This document shows positions 21,906-36,949 of a stretch of 64,000 bases of DNA, one piece after another. A program made the position numbers and the translations under genes. Position 1 is the first letter of the stretch; every line of letters starts with the position of its first letter. The notes under the pieces were generated by a model, which searched no databases, was not told where the DNA came from, and saw only the letters and a program-made list of their open reading frames with translations. Source of the stretch: Pogona vitticeps (lineage: Eukaryota > Chordata > Lepidosauria > Squamata > Agamidae); NCBI RefSeq assembly GCF_051106095.1, contig NC_135785.1, forward strand, positions 182,272,045 through 182,336,044. The letters run 5' to 3'.

Positions 21906-22100
21906 GCTGTTGATTAAAGACTTTAAAACAGTTTTGAGGTGCACGTAACTTTATTAGCTGGAATATTAGTTGCTGGCACACCAAAATCGTCAAAGGCAGC
22001 CTTTCATCAGCAGGAATTTTCCACTACCAGTGACATCATTCTCATTGTGCATGCAGAATTGTGCAACAGGATTTCAGCCACTGTGCCCATCATCAGACAC
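21906..22100 (+). repeat. Unclassified interspersed repeat, copy 1
   Basis: Starts ctgttgattaaag, then gtgcacgtaactt, caccaaaatcgtcaaaggca, and cagcaggaattttccactac ... gtgcaacaggatttcagcca. The same succession is at 28806-28985. Family not recognised. Confidence 0.6.
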
Positions 22101-25100
22101 AATTATTTGGAAAGAGTTGTAGTCTGTGGCAGAAAGAACACCAAAGACGGTTCCAGGAAGGGAGAGAACAGGATTGTGGCTATTGCAAGGGCCAACCAAT
22201 TAGCACTGTGCACACCTTTTTTTTCTGGAAGGAGGAAGAATGAGTTGTTCCTTTCCTTGACTCATTAAGAAGGTTTGTGCATCCACTCAAAAAGGGACAA
22301 GAGCAGTTGCAGTAAAGTCTCACTCTGTGTATGCAATTCCACAGCCTAATTCAGGTGAAGAGAAAAATAGATCAGTGTTTAGTGGTACTTATCATGATGG
22401 TTTGCAGTAGACATTAATTTCTGACTTGCAATTAGTTTAATCAGAAACTAAATGCAGGTTAATCAGAACTTTGTGTGTGTGTGTAGTGGAAGAGATTTAA
22501 GCTCAACACACTTCTAGGCTCGCTATTCTTTAATTTTAAATTCATATCTTCAATTGACTTCAGGCTCTAGCTGATAAATCCCAGAGCCAAACTGTTTGTT
22601 CAGTTTCACAGACATAATTCCAGCTGACCTTTATGACTGAGCAATCATACTTGCAAACAAAGCCTGTGCTTAACTTCCAATGAAGAATCATAAGAGAAAG
22701 GAAGCTGTTTGGAAGTGTGAATATTTTCTGTTATAATGATCACATATTCTCAGCATTTGGGGGATGACCACTTTTAACACTGCAAACACTTTTAATGCTG
22801 CAGTTTATTGTTTGCCAAAAACAGATGGAGTAAGCTTGACGTCTGCCCACTCCTTAATGTTGGTGATGTGTTTTGTTGGGTTGTGGGTGTGCTTTTTTCC
22901 CCCCCTGCCAGTTAACTTTTACTTTTGAAATAGCATCTCGTGTTTTTCTCAGAGAGATTTAATCCAAAGAGGGGGGTTATTGACATCTGTATGGAAAACA
23001 CAGCCAGATGGAATGGGGCACATACAACAGGCAACACTAGCATTTTTGTTTATGGGAAAAGGCAATAAACACAAACATTTTGGAACATCGTGGCGTGACT
23101 TTCATATTAGTCATCGCTGGGGTTTTAAAATATTTGAATCACTTCCATGATGGACTTTGAACATACTTTGAATTTACATTCTTGTTACTGGAATTTTTAA
23201 AAACATTTTTTTTTTACTCTTAGTAGGAATAAAATCCTGTACAGCTTATACTGAGCCTGGATTGTTTGCATATGGCGAAGTCCAGCATTGGTACTTGAAG
23301 TACCCCTTTCCCATCCTGTCACACTATCTAGTGTGTAGTGCCAGAACTGGATGGCTCCACTGAACACAATGTCCTACTCACCCACCGTGTTATACCGTGC
23401 AACCACTCTATGTTCTCAGTACTAACTGGCAACCATTACCAGCCACACAGACTGAGAGAGCCAGAGGGAGACTGTGAGAGCCAGAGGGAGACTGAAATGA
23501 TGTTCTGAGTAGACATCATCTAGAAGGGTGGGATAAAAGTCTAATAAAATAAATAAATAAATAAGTTTCCAGGGTTGCATACTGCCATTATTGTTGTAAA
23601 GTTTTGAATGTTTTTGTTAAATTCCTCTAGCTGCACAGCAGAAGTGCAGGGATTCACAGAGCAGAATAACTTCACGTTCCCCAGATTAGTCTAGCCCTTT
23701 TCTCATTAACTGGCACTTACATTCTCAATAACTCACTCTGAGTTATTGTGGCTGTAATGGAAAGAATAAAAGTTTAACTACTTACAACTGAAGAGATCAA
23801 ACAGCAAAACTAAAAAAAGAGAGTCATGACTGCTTGCAGCAACTGTTGAGAATTTTAATTAGAACGTCTTAGTCCTTGATACCCACACCTGAATACAATC
23901 AGTACAGTGACTCAGGTAAAATCAGCCATTTTACATTAAACTACACAACATTAATGTTTAATACATTTTCATATCAAAATCTCAAGAGCAACAGGCTTCA
24001 ACAGATTCACTGACTTCCAACAGATTAAGAAGAGGGAAAAATGAACCATAGCAGAAAGGTGAGGCTCTCTTTGAAACAGAGGTAGGAGGGAACATTGGTT
24101 AGTGCCGGAGAGATTGATCGTGACCCTAGTCCAGAAAGGTCCCTCCCAGCCAAAACTACTCAAGGAAAGGCAGCGTGCAAAGTTCAAAAACTTCAGCAGT
24201 TCCGCAGGGGTGGTTCTTACTCTATGAAAACAGCCTCCATTTCATGATTGAACTGAGGTATAGAACATAGTTAACAATTTCACTTTCTTCCTTGTGAATA
24301 TCAGAGTTATGTAATTCTTTTTTATTCGCAATTTTTGTCTTCTTCATAATCAGCTCCAGTCTTGCTTATGTATTTTCTTCTTTCACCTTCATCAGGAGAT
24401 GTTTCAAGTCACTGCTGCTTTCTGCCAAGGGAAAATATATTGAACACATTTTTTAAAAACGAACTCTGTTTAAATAACAAGAAAGTTAAATTTCCTGGAT
24501 TTAAGCAAAGACAAACATTCAAGCATCATGGAGCATGCCAGCTCCTGATTTTCAAATCAATGAATTCCAAATTTCAGCAGCCTCTCTAACTAAAATTTAA
24601 AAAAATGGCTCCATTTCCTTTCCTTTACATCTCACCCTTCCACAAGGAAAGGTGAGATATTATACACAAGAAGCAAGTAAAACAGCTGCCTCTGGAGAAT
24701 GAATCTCTCTTTCTAATTGGACTTTTATGATCTCAAATATTCTGGAAAGGCGGCAGAAGCAGATACTGATCCAGTTTGTATTGCATTGCAGAATGCTGTT
24801 GAAGCCCAGTCAGAATGGAAGACCGTATGTGGTGAGATCAGTATTACTGAGACCGTGTGCCCGGACAAGAAGCAAACCTTAAAACCTACAAAATGTAGTT
24901 TATTTTTATTTATATTCATTTTGAAGCCTTCAAGCCATGGCTAATTTTTAAAAGCAAGTTTTCCATGACCCAAATTATTTATTGGAAGAGGCACTGGAGC
25001 AAATCTAATATAGTTCAAAGATGCAAAGGTATTCGTCAAACTGAAATGTTTTTTTGTTTGAGAATAGCCTAATGGGGATTCACTGGCAACCATTTTTAAT

Positions 25101-25508
25101 AAACTAATGCTTTCCGTTCCTACATATAAGGGAAACAAATCAATCACCATTCCTTTGATGTTGATGGGAAATTAGTTAGCTTTCTGGAAATAGGGAACCT
25201 TATATAACATGATCTGAGTGAAATTTCACAATGTTCAAAATTTTATATGAGTGAGAAACAGAGAGAGAGAGAAAGAGAGTATGATACATTCAGTGATAGA
25301 AATGGCAGCCTATATAACGAAAGTTATTGACACAGAAAAGCAGCAGGGAAGCGGGAAGCTCAGGTCTGCTTACTTACAGTATTTTGTTTTTAATATTCGG
25401 GTGCAAGTGAAAGGGGAGATAAATGTATTCCTCTTAAAGACTGAATACAACACATTGGGCATTTCAAGAAAAAGAAAATGTTATACAGTAAAGGCCAGAA
25501 GACAATTT
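22101..25508. other. Gene-free stretch with one small L2 tail
   Basis: About 3.4 kb without supportable genes. It contains a degraded L2 tail (about 23500-23564, catctagaagggtgggataa, then an AATA satellite) and a short inverted repeat at about 24637-24660 (tctcacctttcc... / ...ggaaaggtgaga). Confidence 0.45.
23500..23564 (+). mobile_element. L2-type 3' tail fragment
   Basis: Ends 'gtagacatcatctagaaggg' + 'tgggataaaagtctaataaa' and an (AATA)n tail, the plus-strand form of the L2 terminus seen again at 29430-29662. Confidence 0.65.
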
Positions 25509-25594
25509 TAGACTTAGATCCATTTCAGTTGGGATTTGGGCTGTACTGTGGAACCAGAACTGCATTGGTCACCCTGAAAGACAATCTCCTAAAG

Positions 25595-25730
25595 CAGTGG
25601 TTCTTAACCTTTGTTACTTGGATGTTTTTGAACTGCAACTCCCAGAAACCCCAGCCAGCACAGTTGGTGGTGAAGGCTTCTGGGAGTTGCAGTCCAAAAC
25701 TCCTGAGTAACCCAAGGTTAAGAACCAGTG
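25595..25730. mobile_element. hAT miniature element, 136 bp, with perfect 8-bp duplication
   Basis: Starts CAGTGGTTCTTAACCTT and ends AAGGTTAAGAACCAGTG. Flanked by tcctaaag on both sides (25587-25594 and 25731-25738). The core is a palindrome around ctgcaactcccagaa / ttctgggagttgcag. Inserted in the L2 LINE, so younger than it. Confidence 0.92.
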
Positions 25731-26570
25731 TCCTAAAGGTGGCAGGCAGGCAGAGTGTAACCCTGCTGGTCTTCCTGGATCTTTCTGTGGTCTTTGATAC
25801 TGTTGACCTTCTGAGACATCTACCAAGTTAAGGACTTGGGGGTGCAATTTTTGGTAATTTCAGTCCTTCCTTGATGGAAAGCTTGAGGAGGCTATGTCTA
25901 CCCTCTGGAGTTTTGTTTTGGGGTCCCTTGGGGATTGACCAGTTCCCCAATGCTTTTTAACCCCTATATGAAGCCACTGAGAGAGGTCATAGGGACACCT
26001 GGAGTTTTTTGTCACCATCAATAAGGAGCCGACACACAGCTCTGTTTCTCCTTTTCTTCATCTCTACATGATGAAGTACAGGTCCTTGAGCACTGTCTGG
26101 CGGCGATAACAGAGAGGATGAAGGCCAGTAAGCTGAAACTGAATCCAGGTAAGACAAACATCCTTTTGTTGGGAAGATCATTGTTACCTGGTCTATATGA
26201 AGTTATATTCCCTGAAGGATTTGGTTTGTAGTTTAGTTGTACCCTTAGACCCTGCCCTCTCTATGGAGGCACAAATATCTGCTGTGGCCAAGAGTGCTTT
26301 TTGCCAGCTTTGGTTGATTGCCCAGCTGTGCCCCTACCTAAAGAAGAAATGCCTCACAACTGTGGTTTATGAATTGGTAATCCCCAAAACAGATCGCTGC
26401 AATGCTTTCTATGTAGGCTGCCCTTAAATTCAATACAGAATCTTTAACAGGTCCAAACTGCAACAGCCAGACTGATCACAGCTATCAGTAGATATGAACA
26501 CATATCTCCAGTCCTGTCATATTTCCAAAGGCTTCCTGTTAGTTTCCATGCTCAATTCAAGGTGCTGGTA

Positions 26571-27538
26571 TGATAGGGTTCAGGATGATCTCCAGATGAG
26601 GTCCCTAGTTCAAGACTCAAGAACGAGAATGCCTTCACTTTTTCTTCCAACTTTTTATTTAACATCGCAATAGGTTTGTCAACAGCTTCAAAGGGCTCAA
26701 GTTCCGTTTCACTGGGCTTTTTATACAATGAAATTTAACATCCATCTTTGGTTTAACATTGTCTCTAATTGCCAGACAGGTCTGGGTTGGGGTGAAAAGG
26801 TGGGAACGGGAGATTCCTCAAACCAGGTTACTAGCCCAGGCAAAACACCCGGTTCAGCATTCGCTCCTTTCACGAAACCACTCCTATTCCCCCAAGCCAG
26901 TCTCCAGTTGGACCTTGACTCCCTCCTTGCTCTCGTAGTCTCCTTATCTATCTTCTGCCCTCTCTTTTTATAGCTTTCTTTGCTCTGGTCTTGGTGTCAT
27001 CGCAAAATGGTGCCTCAGCTGTCTCCTCCTGCATCTCTCGGCTTCTTTGGAGGGAATCATCAGTTTCTCCCATTCCCCAGTCAAAGGATTCTTTAGTGTC
27101 ACTCTTTCCAAGCCTGCGGGTAACTTCCTCTCCCCCCCTCCTACTTTTTATTCCCTTTTATCCCCTTTTGCTACTCTATCACCTCTCTTCCAGGTCTTTT
27201 CCCCCGGTCTTTTTCAAACTGTCCTGTTCTGACTTCTCTACCTATCATCTCTGCTTCTGGGTTTTCAGATGCATCATCTCATTACAGAATTTTCTCCCAA
27301 CCCTACATCCACAATGGAACTGCTGCCTTTGAACCCCACCCCCCCCTTTGTCCTCTGCAAAAGAAGACAACACACTGTCAGTAGGAAGACCGCTTTCTTC
27401 CTGGCTTTCACAGCTGGTCATCATCTTTTTTTTTCTTTCCATTTAAAAAATGGTTTAGGGCTTCGATACCTGTTGGAATGTCTCTCCTACAAAACAGCTA
27501 TCCATCCCACGTGTCTGTATAGTCCATTTTGTTAAAAA
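26571..27538 (-). mobile_element. LTR-like insertion (solo LTR candidate) inside the L2 LINE
   Basis: Interrupts the L2 ORF and is flanked by tggta on both sides (26566-26570 and 27539-27543), a 5-bp duplication of LTR-element length. On the minus strand it has a TATA box (gctataaaaag, about 26965-26973), an AATAAA about 310 bp further on (26654-26659) and ends ...ccctatca, so it has the layout U3-R-U5. The outer U3 end does not show the canonical TG, so the family and boundary are uncertain. Confidence 0.55.
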
Positions 27539-27812
27539 TGGTAACCCCCTAAGGAGGCCAAAAGAGTGGATATCAGGAACTGGGCTTTTTCAGTTCTGGC
27601 CCCATACCTCTGGAACAAACTTCCAATACAGGTTCACCAGGTACCCTCTCCATTTTTAGGGAATTAGTAAAGCAGGATCATTTAAAGCTGCTTTTTTGTA
27701 ATGCTTGTTACCTGAGATATCTGAAGTTGTTTAATTTGTTTATTTATTTAAACATAGGTTTGGTTAGTTCCAGTGGTTTTCTTGGTTTTTTATACTTATC
27801 TGACTACTATAT

Positions 27813-29422
<1,610 letters not shown>

Positions 29423-29429
29423 GGCTATT

Positions 29430-29573
29430 CCATCTTGGTAATCCTCTCTTTAAATTAATTGTTTTAAATTGAAATTTGTAATTTTATGATTTTATATATT
29501 TTTATACTGTTTTGTTTTATTTTGTAAGCCGCCCCGAGTAGACATGGTCTAGAGGGGCGGAATAAAAATCAAA

Positions 29574-29660
<87 letters not shown>

Positions 29661-29662
29661 AT
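29430..29662 (+). mobile_element. L2-type 3' end with (AAAT)n tail
   Basis: gtaagccgccccgagtagac and tctagaggggcggaataaaa, followed by about 23 AAAT units (29571-29662). This is the best-preserved L2 3' terminus in the window and shows the stem-like gccgccc / ggggcgg pair typical of it. Confidence 0.85.
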
Positions 29663-29779
29663 CTAGCAAATGGCTGAGATAACGCTATTGAGCCAAAAAT
29701 AGTCTAATTATCACAACATTTTAATTTGTTTGTAATTTTTCTTATGTTCCATATACATCCATAGTTTTAAATTGTGGAT

Positions 29780-29950
29780 ACAATTTAAAACAGAGAAAGA
29801 ATGAAAGAAAGAACAAGCAAGTGAATGAACGAATGAGCGAGCGAACGAGCGAATGAACAAAAGAAAGAAAGAAAAAGAAAGAAAAAGAAATTGTATTTTG
29901 CTTACTTGATTTATATGCTGCCTTTCTGTCAGAACTGAGACTCAGTGCAA
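29780..29950 (-). repeat. (GAAA/GAAC)n tract with short LINE tail
   Basis: A GAAA/GAAT/GAGC purine-rich tract at about 29791-29889 adjoins gatttatatgctgcctttct, a minus-strand L2-like tail. Confidence 0.6.
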
Positions 29951-32900
29951 CATACAGCCTTGATAAATTGTGCCCTGGCTGAAAGTCAGTACTCATACAC
30001 ATAGTGCTAAAATAAATTGTTAATTCTAACTAAAGTCAACTCATTAAATTAGCAGGGTTGCTAGTGTTAAACAAGTCTCATTCATTCAGTGTTTCAAATC
30101 AGGGCTGTGTGTAGACAGCATAAATTTTTCAGTAGGATAGAAAACATAGACCACACTGGATGTATGATACAGCCTGCTAAAAAATCTCAGGTCTTTTTTT
30201 TTTTAATGGAAAGTATCTTTCCAGCCACTATTGTACAAAATACATGCTTGTGGGCATTGCCTGCTGGGGGAAAAAAAAATCAGAATCAGAGGAATGGCTG
30301 AATATAACTTCCAGAAGCTACAGTTAAGAGTTTGGGGTTTCTAGGCAGCTTACGTGGCTGGCATGATCCCCTAGCTTGAAAAAGCAGTGCAAAATCTTTA
30401 AAAAACACATCTGAGGAATTAATCTAAATAATACATTATGCTATTCTATGCAGATTATGCAGGTCACAAAATGCAGCTTTTTAAAATGCAAGAATTGGAT
30501 TGTCTGGGTGTAGAGTGCTATTTACTTGTTTTATGCATAATGGAACACATTTAGCCCTCTAGATCCAGTCTTTGAACATCAAATGGCAAAGAGCTGATCT
30601 CAGCAAAGACAACCCTATAATCTTAATTTTGGACAGCAATAGTGAATGAATACAAGTGGCATCGATAGGACATATAAAACTGTTTAGGATTTGAGCCAGT
30701 ACCTATCCTGCTCAGAGAGTTTGGGCTGTTGAGTGTTTGCAGCTATTTTGAGCTGAATCCAGGCCAGTACTTAGTCAAGGCCATTTCACAGGACCAAATA
30801 TATGGAGAACTGGGCACTTAGAGAAGCAGCCATGAAATAACTTCAGCACATTTTGAAGGCCCAAATTAATTGATACAGTTATTATGTCATTAAAAGCCAC
30901 CCTCCCTTACAAGGAAAACAATACCTGTTTAGCCTAACAGAGGTGTGCCTCCCTCTGCCTGTTGTACCTTAGCTTGTGTTTGTTTTTTGTGATAGGTCAC
31001 TGGGTGATAATTAAGGGCTTCATTTGCAAGTCCATGCATAAGGAATCACACTCTGGGAAGAAATACCTTGTCATCACAGGAAACACACATCTGCCGTAAT
31101 GTGTAATTGGATTAGGATCCTGAAAGCTTGTTCACATATGCATGCACCCAATGTTTATTCATAACATCCTGACAAAGACAAAACTCCACTTTCTGCCCTT
31201 CCTAGAAACACACAGGTTTGCCTATGTCTAAAAAAAAAAGCAAGGGGTTGTTAAAAGTAGATCTAACTGGGAAACCATGTGTGCGCACGAGCAATGTCTA
31301 CCCCTTTCCAGAGTCTTTTCCTCTACCTCATTGCTGAGTGCCTCTCTTCTAATGCATGAGTTCAAAGAGCAATTTGTGGTCTTGCAAGGGTGCAGCCATT
31401 TCTTCCTTCTGAAAAAACGCAAAATCCAGGCACACGTTCAGCAACATACTCCCTTTTGGATTTTGGCTCCAGTTCACGACTTAGTGCACAGTTTTCATAA
31501 TGCCACCACATAATCTTCTTTTTGGCAGCTTCTTGAAAGTCTGTCTGGAGATATCTTGGGAAATAATTTAATGTTTCAAAAGCTATGTGGTTAAAAATTT
31601 CAAAAATCTCCATCCTGCACACTTGATTTACTGGATAATTGCCTGTTCTCGCCTCTCCCCACCACCCCTTCTGCAGACTCTTTGTTGGATGCATTCCATG
31701 GCATTTACTCACCACCAAAATAGACTGAAGACTTTAAGCTACCCATCGCGGCATTGGTGAAGTATGGGCCACGTATTTCACTCCAGTTTTCAAGGATTGG
31801 CTCCACACAGAACATGGAGACCTCTGGAATGGGCTTTTGCTTTCCTTGACAGGGAATACAGACAAGCAAGTTTTAATACAGGACATAAAAAAGAAGTATA
31901 GAGCTTGGTAAATTCAAAGCACTTTGGGTTGCCCACAAGGAAGTCACACATTAGTAGGAGGGGATGTTTTCAAGTCAGGATGTTCAGTTTGGTTGGTGGT
32001 TTGTATGGGCCAATGGAAAATTATATCCCTTGATCCACATACCTAAATAAATCCATATCCCATTTTCTGGCAATATTCTTGCCAGGTTTTTTTTTTTTTT
32101 AAGGGGAGGGACTGAAACAGAAACAGGAAGAGGGTCTACAGAATGACAACACCATAAAGTGAGTCAGTGGCTTTAAAGCAAATAATGTGCAAACAAAGCA
32201 AACTATAATCTTTGTAATAAACAGAGAAGCCACATAATGATGCCTCTAAATAACTGGTTGAATGATGATCCTTGATACCGTATAAAAACTGAGTATGACG
32301 CCACATTATTTTTCCATCCTGATATTCTGTGACAACGTGTGTCCAGATCACAGTCTTTGAGCTTGCATTGTGTCATTTCTTACTGCAACAGCAGCAGGAG
32401 AAAATGAAGGAGGAAATACTGATTCCTGTTAATGTTTATTGTGATGCTGAAGTCTCTCAAACTGGATCATCACTCCTGAGCAAGAAGAGAGACTTATCCT
32501 TAGGGTTTTAGGAGCAGGCTAGATAATCTTGGATGTTTACTGCGGGGTGGTTTTTTTTTGGACAGTCTCAAAACATAGCTAGCATAGCATTGTTCCCACA
32601 CCTGCGTCACATGTCTATCTTGGGTTACTAACTTTGGAATCACATCACACAATCCAGGCAACCCATGTCCTTGTAGCCACAAGATGCTCAGATCAGGCCT
32701 GAGCTGTCATTTTTGAAAGTACCCAAATGATGATGTTTCCTGATTCATTGAGCCTTAGGCACAAAAGAAGCTGAATTCAACCTTGGTTGTGAGGTGATCC
32801 CAAACTAGAAGAGTTTTTATATTTGTTCCTTTTCTGTTGTGGTGCACCTGTACTCTATATATGTGTCTCATTGTGATCTGGATCATGTAGTCCACACAAA

Positions 32901-35749
32901 GGTAATACAGTATTAAACCAAAAGCAAAAATTTCTTTAAAAATGTGTGCAAAAGCATGCACATTTTTTAAAAAAGACAATGTAAGAGGATCTAATGGGTG
33001 TGTAAGAGAGCTCCTCTATTTGAACTGCATGAGCATTCAGCTCCTATTTGAAAAAGTAGAACATTTCAAACAGCACTGCATAGTCAGCAGTAAAGAAAAC
33101 AAACTCACCCAGGTCTACATGTGCTTCAAATGCAGCTGAAAATACACATATATAAACCTGTAGAAAAATAATTGAAACTGTAAACTGTTGAAATGGGTCA
33201 TTATTTCTAAAAAAATATAGCCACCTTCCCTTGCATGCATTGTTGTAGTTGTTTCCAGTTAAGATCTTTGTGGGCATAAATAAGATACTGAAATATAAGT
33301 GACTATCTTGTGTCTGTGGCCTGGATATCGACGATTGCTAGAGGAAGTGCTCATGATTCATACCATTGTAGAGTAACTTCGCTAAAATCACGACTTGCAA
33401 TGCGGTCACTCCAGTCCAATTATTGCCCAGAAATATTGACAAACCTGAGCTTTCCATCATTTCCAATCTAGCAAGCTTGAGCCAAAGAATGGAACAAATC
33501 TAAGGCATGCAGAGAAAAGTCAGATACAATTTGGGCACTTAAACCACAATGTGCAACACCAAGAGAGACCCTGCTTCCTATTGACCCTAAGAAGCCACTG
33601 CAAATGTCAGATCACTGTGCAAACATGTACAGATGGGAAGACAAATTGGTGAGCAAGACAATGCCTCCTACACATATAACAGATGTCTGTAGCAACAAGG
33701 GGCACATTAGATGTATGTTTATATTTAAAAGGAGGAAGGCGCTCCCTATTTTACAATGAGGAGTTGTGGGAAAGATCTCAATACACAGTAGTGAGGTAGA
33801 ACATGATAAATATTTGCAAGTGTTTATTCAGGTGTCAAGAGAAGCATAGTGCTGAAAAAGGGGGGAGGGGGAAGGAAGCAGCAGATGCAAAGGGGAGCAA
33901 GAGACATTTCACTGATGCCTTTCATCTGAATGATGGCAAAGACTGAGCCACACAGAGAGAGACAGACCAACTAGAAGGACTGACTGGAACATAACATTCA
34001 CCGTTCCTTTCTTACTAAACAAGCTGAAGGTAGTGCTTTTTTTTGTCATCGTGACGGGGATAACTGTCTGAGAACGATGAAGAAGACTCAGGGAAAGGGG
34101 AAAGAGCCCACAATATTCTCCCTCACACGCACTCTTCTAAAAATCCTCCTTCTTGATCATTTCTAGGCATTCAGTAAGAAACATAAAGTCTTGCATATTT
34201 TTAAGAAAGTTGTCTTCTTGTGTTTATTCCACAGAGAAGAGAAAGCAACATCTCAGGGATCAGAAGGATTTGAAAAATACACGGGCATGATGTGAGCCAA
34301 AAGAAGGAGCAGAACTCTGACAGGCTGTTAAATATGAGAAAATGTCACCATCTACTTTTAGGTGAAACCACAATTTCATTTTAAATAACCCAGGGCCATC
34401 AGACACCAGCATTTTATTCTTATACTGTAACCTCTGGTTCATGTTACACAATACACACCTCATCTAAACATTTTCTATTTGCTGTTACAAACAAATTGCC
34501 TTTCCGTACCAGAGGGAGCATCTCTTGTAAAAATATGCTGAACATATCATCTAATTTGATCTAACACTGACAGCAATGGCTTTAATATCTCAGAAGTTGA
34601 TCTGTAACATTTCCCCCCTCTTTAGCCTGTTTTCAGGAGCAACTCCAGTTCTCCTGTACTCCAAATGAAAAGAGGGCCCTTCTCCCCACCCATCCTCAGA
34701 CATGTTTCTTCTCCTTTTCCCTGGTTTTCCTTCAGTGGGATTTTAATTCCAGCAAGGCTCCTTGAGTAAGTTGGCCTGTCTGGAACCAATGGCCACTGTG
34801 TCTCCTTCAAGTGGCATGGAGGTGTGGGATGATGAAAGGAGAAGAGATTAAAAGGATGATGTCTTTCTCCATCTGCCCAAGACATAAAAAGTTAATTGCT
34901 AAGAAAGCCAAGTCCTCTGCTTTGACTGACCTCAGAGCAAGGGGAAGTAGGGGGAGGTAGGGTATTTACACACAGGATGTGGTTGTTTTGTTAGAGATGT
35001 CTGGGTGCAACTCAGCCTACAAGGGAATGAATGCATTTCAACATACGTGGAAGAGAACGAGAGAGAGAGAAATCCCTGGGTGTCCTAGACCATCCTTTAC
35101 TTGCGCTCACCTTCCTTCAGCCTATTGTTGCTGATGTTACTTCCTTTCCTTCTGTCAGTTTTCTTCTTGACACTCCCTCAGAGAGGACAGATGAGACATT
35201 TTGCCTTTGTTCACAAGAAAGGAGAAGGCAGCTATTTCTTCTTGCATCTCCACTTTGGTCAGTTAGAATTAGGGTTCCTATTAACTTACCTCTCTCAATG
35301 TGTTTCTTTAATAAACGTTAGCTTTCTGCTTAGAAGGGTGGATGTGAGTGCCTTCAAAACTGGGACCTGTGCTCTACTAGCCGTTTGATTTTGTGGGCCT
35401 AAATCCACAAAAGTTAGGTTAGGTGCTGCTTGGTGTCTCTTGCTTGGCTAAGAGTTTGTGAAAGTTTCACGGTGCACTTACTGAACTGGACAGCTGCAAA
35501 CAGTCACACAATTTCTATTTCAACCTGTATTCCTGAACAGCTGCAAAGGTGCATAAGCAGTTAACCAGATCCTTCTGTTTTCAATGCAATCTGAAACTTC
35601 CCTGTAAGTTATCAGCTTCTCCTGCAGCTGATAAAATACACGTGACTTTTCAAACTCCTGCTGTTCCCCCCCCCATTTTGTGTTTGCGTGTGTGTGTGCA
35701 TGTGTGTGTGAGAGAGAGACTAGTTTGTCTAACAAACATGGTGGATGTT
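29951..35749. other. Long gene-free stretch
   Basis: About 5.8 kb in which I see no exon, RNA gene or clear transposon. Open frames are short and without motifs. Short A or T runs at about 30187-30205 and 32087-32100. An AATAAA at about 35310 with a following T-rich stretch could be from an old LTR, but this is weak. Confidence 0.4.
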
Positions 35750-35852
35750 TTATAGAATGTATAGAATGCTTTATAGAATGTATAGAATGAATTTATAGAA
35801 TGTATAGAATGAATTTATAGAATATTTTATACATTCTATAAAATATGCCCAT
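35750..35852. repeat. Local 'tatagaatg' tandem array with inverted arm
   Basis: The unit tatagaatg occurs repeatedly (gtatagaatgctttatagaa, then gaatttatagaatgtataga), and the block ends with its inverse, tatacattctataaaata, so the right end can pair with the array. Confidence 0.8.
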
Positions 35853-36949
35853 GATGTGCCAAAATTACATTAAAAATTGGTACCTCAAAAATAAAGCAGA
35901 CACCCTACCCTAATTTGAAGATATATTTTGCTTGACTCAAACTGTGTTTGAGACTCTTAACAAAACAAAACAAAATGAAAAGTCTTTGGCCTCTCCTTTT
36001 ATTACAAATAGGACATCCTTATGGACAAGCTAACTGTGGCCCTCTCAAGTACCAAATGGAGCTTGCGTACCTTAAAAGCTACCAGATGCTATTACTGTTT
36101 TGCCTCCTCTCCATGCCTCCCCAGTACTGATCACACTAATGTAACTTTAAGACAAAATAGCCGCATGTATTAGCAATGAATCTGCTGATTCGGGCTGTAA
36201 AGCATGACCGGTGAAGGCTAACTTTGAAGGAGAACCATTTGGAGAGGGCAGCTATTTCCCAAATAGCTATTTCCCAAAGCTTTCTTTTTTGTTGTTGTTG
36301 GCTTACATCTGGTATCAGAGCTAAACTGGGGAAAGAGATCCAATGCTGCTGCAGCCAACTGGAGGCTTCTGCCTTTTTGACGGTTCTCAGCTTTTCAGCA
36401 TAAGAGCGGCACCTCAGAAGACACTGGCCGGGATCCTAACGGTCTTCTTACGAATGGAACAGAGCTCACGTTCATGGAATCAACTTTCCCACTTCCCCTT
36501 CTCCCTTCCATCCTCTGAGCTTCCCACTCCCCTAAAATGTGCTTCTGCAGATTGGGGGATTCTTGGGAATGGTGCCAAATAGGATACAGGAAGGGAGATG
36601 CAGATGTATGGGAGGACTGACTGGGATTACCTTCTCCCTTATGCTGTAAAATGATGGACAAAATAGAATCCAAGCCACAGATGGCACCGCAATTCCCTGT
36701 CTAACATGCTGAGACTGTTTGTTCAGTAGTAGTTCAGTAGCAGGAAGACCCTCCCTCCAGGGAAGCTGACTCGATGCTTCGGTTACCAACAGTTAGCTGC
36801 CTACCTAATACCCTTCCATTTTCCTAGGCTTTGAAAAAGTGTTGATTTTAGCATTTATACCTCTAAGATTTTTCATTTTATTGGTTTCTGTTTATTGGTT
36901 GCAGACGTCTGTAACTTGCTTCATTTGTCTGGATGCCATACCTATTTGC
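35853..36949. other. Gene-free stretch
   Basis: No supportable gene or repeat. Confidence 0.4.

Larger units (their letters stand above)
25509..27760 (+). mobile_element. L2-clade LINE copy with two nested insertions
   Basis: LDPFQLGFGLYCGTRTALVT and LLVFLDLSVVFDTVDLLRHL are the RT fingers/palm block of L2-type ORFs; downstream come ALSMEAQISAVAKSAFCQLW and the YVG block of the C-terminus at about 26410. After an interruption the ORF end resumes at about 27565 (NWAFSVLAPYLWNKLP-like: gggctttttcagttctggcc) and the 3' UTR ends near 27760. Two insertions lie inside: a hAT miniature (25595-25730) and an LTR-like block (26571-27538). Many stops; dead. Confidence 0.8.
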
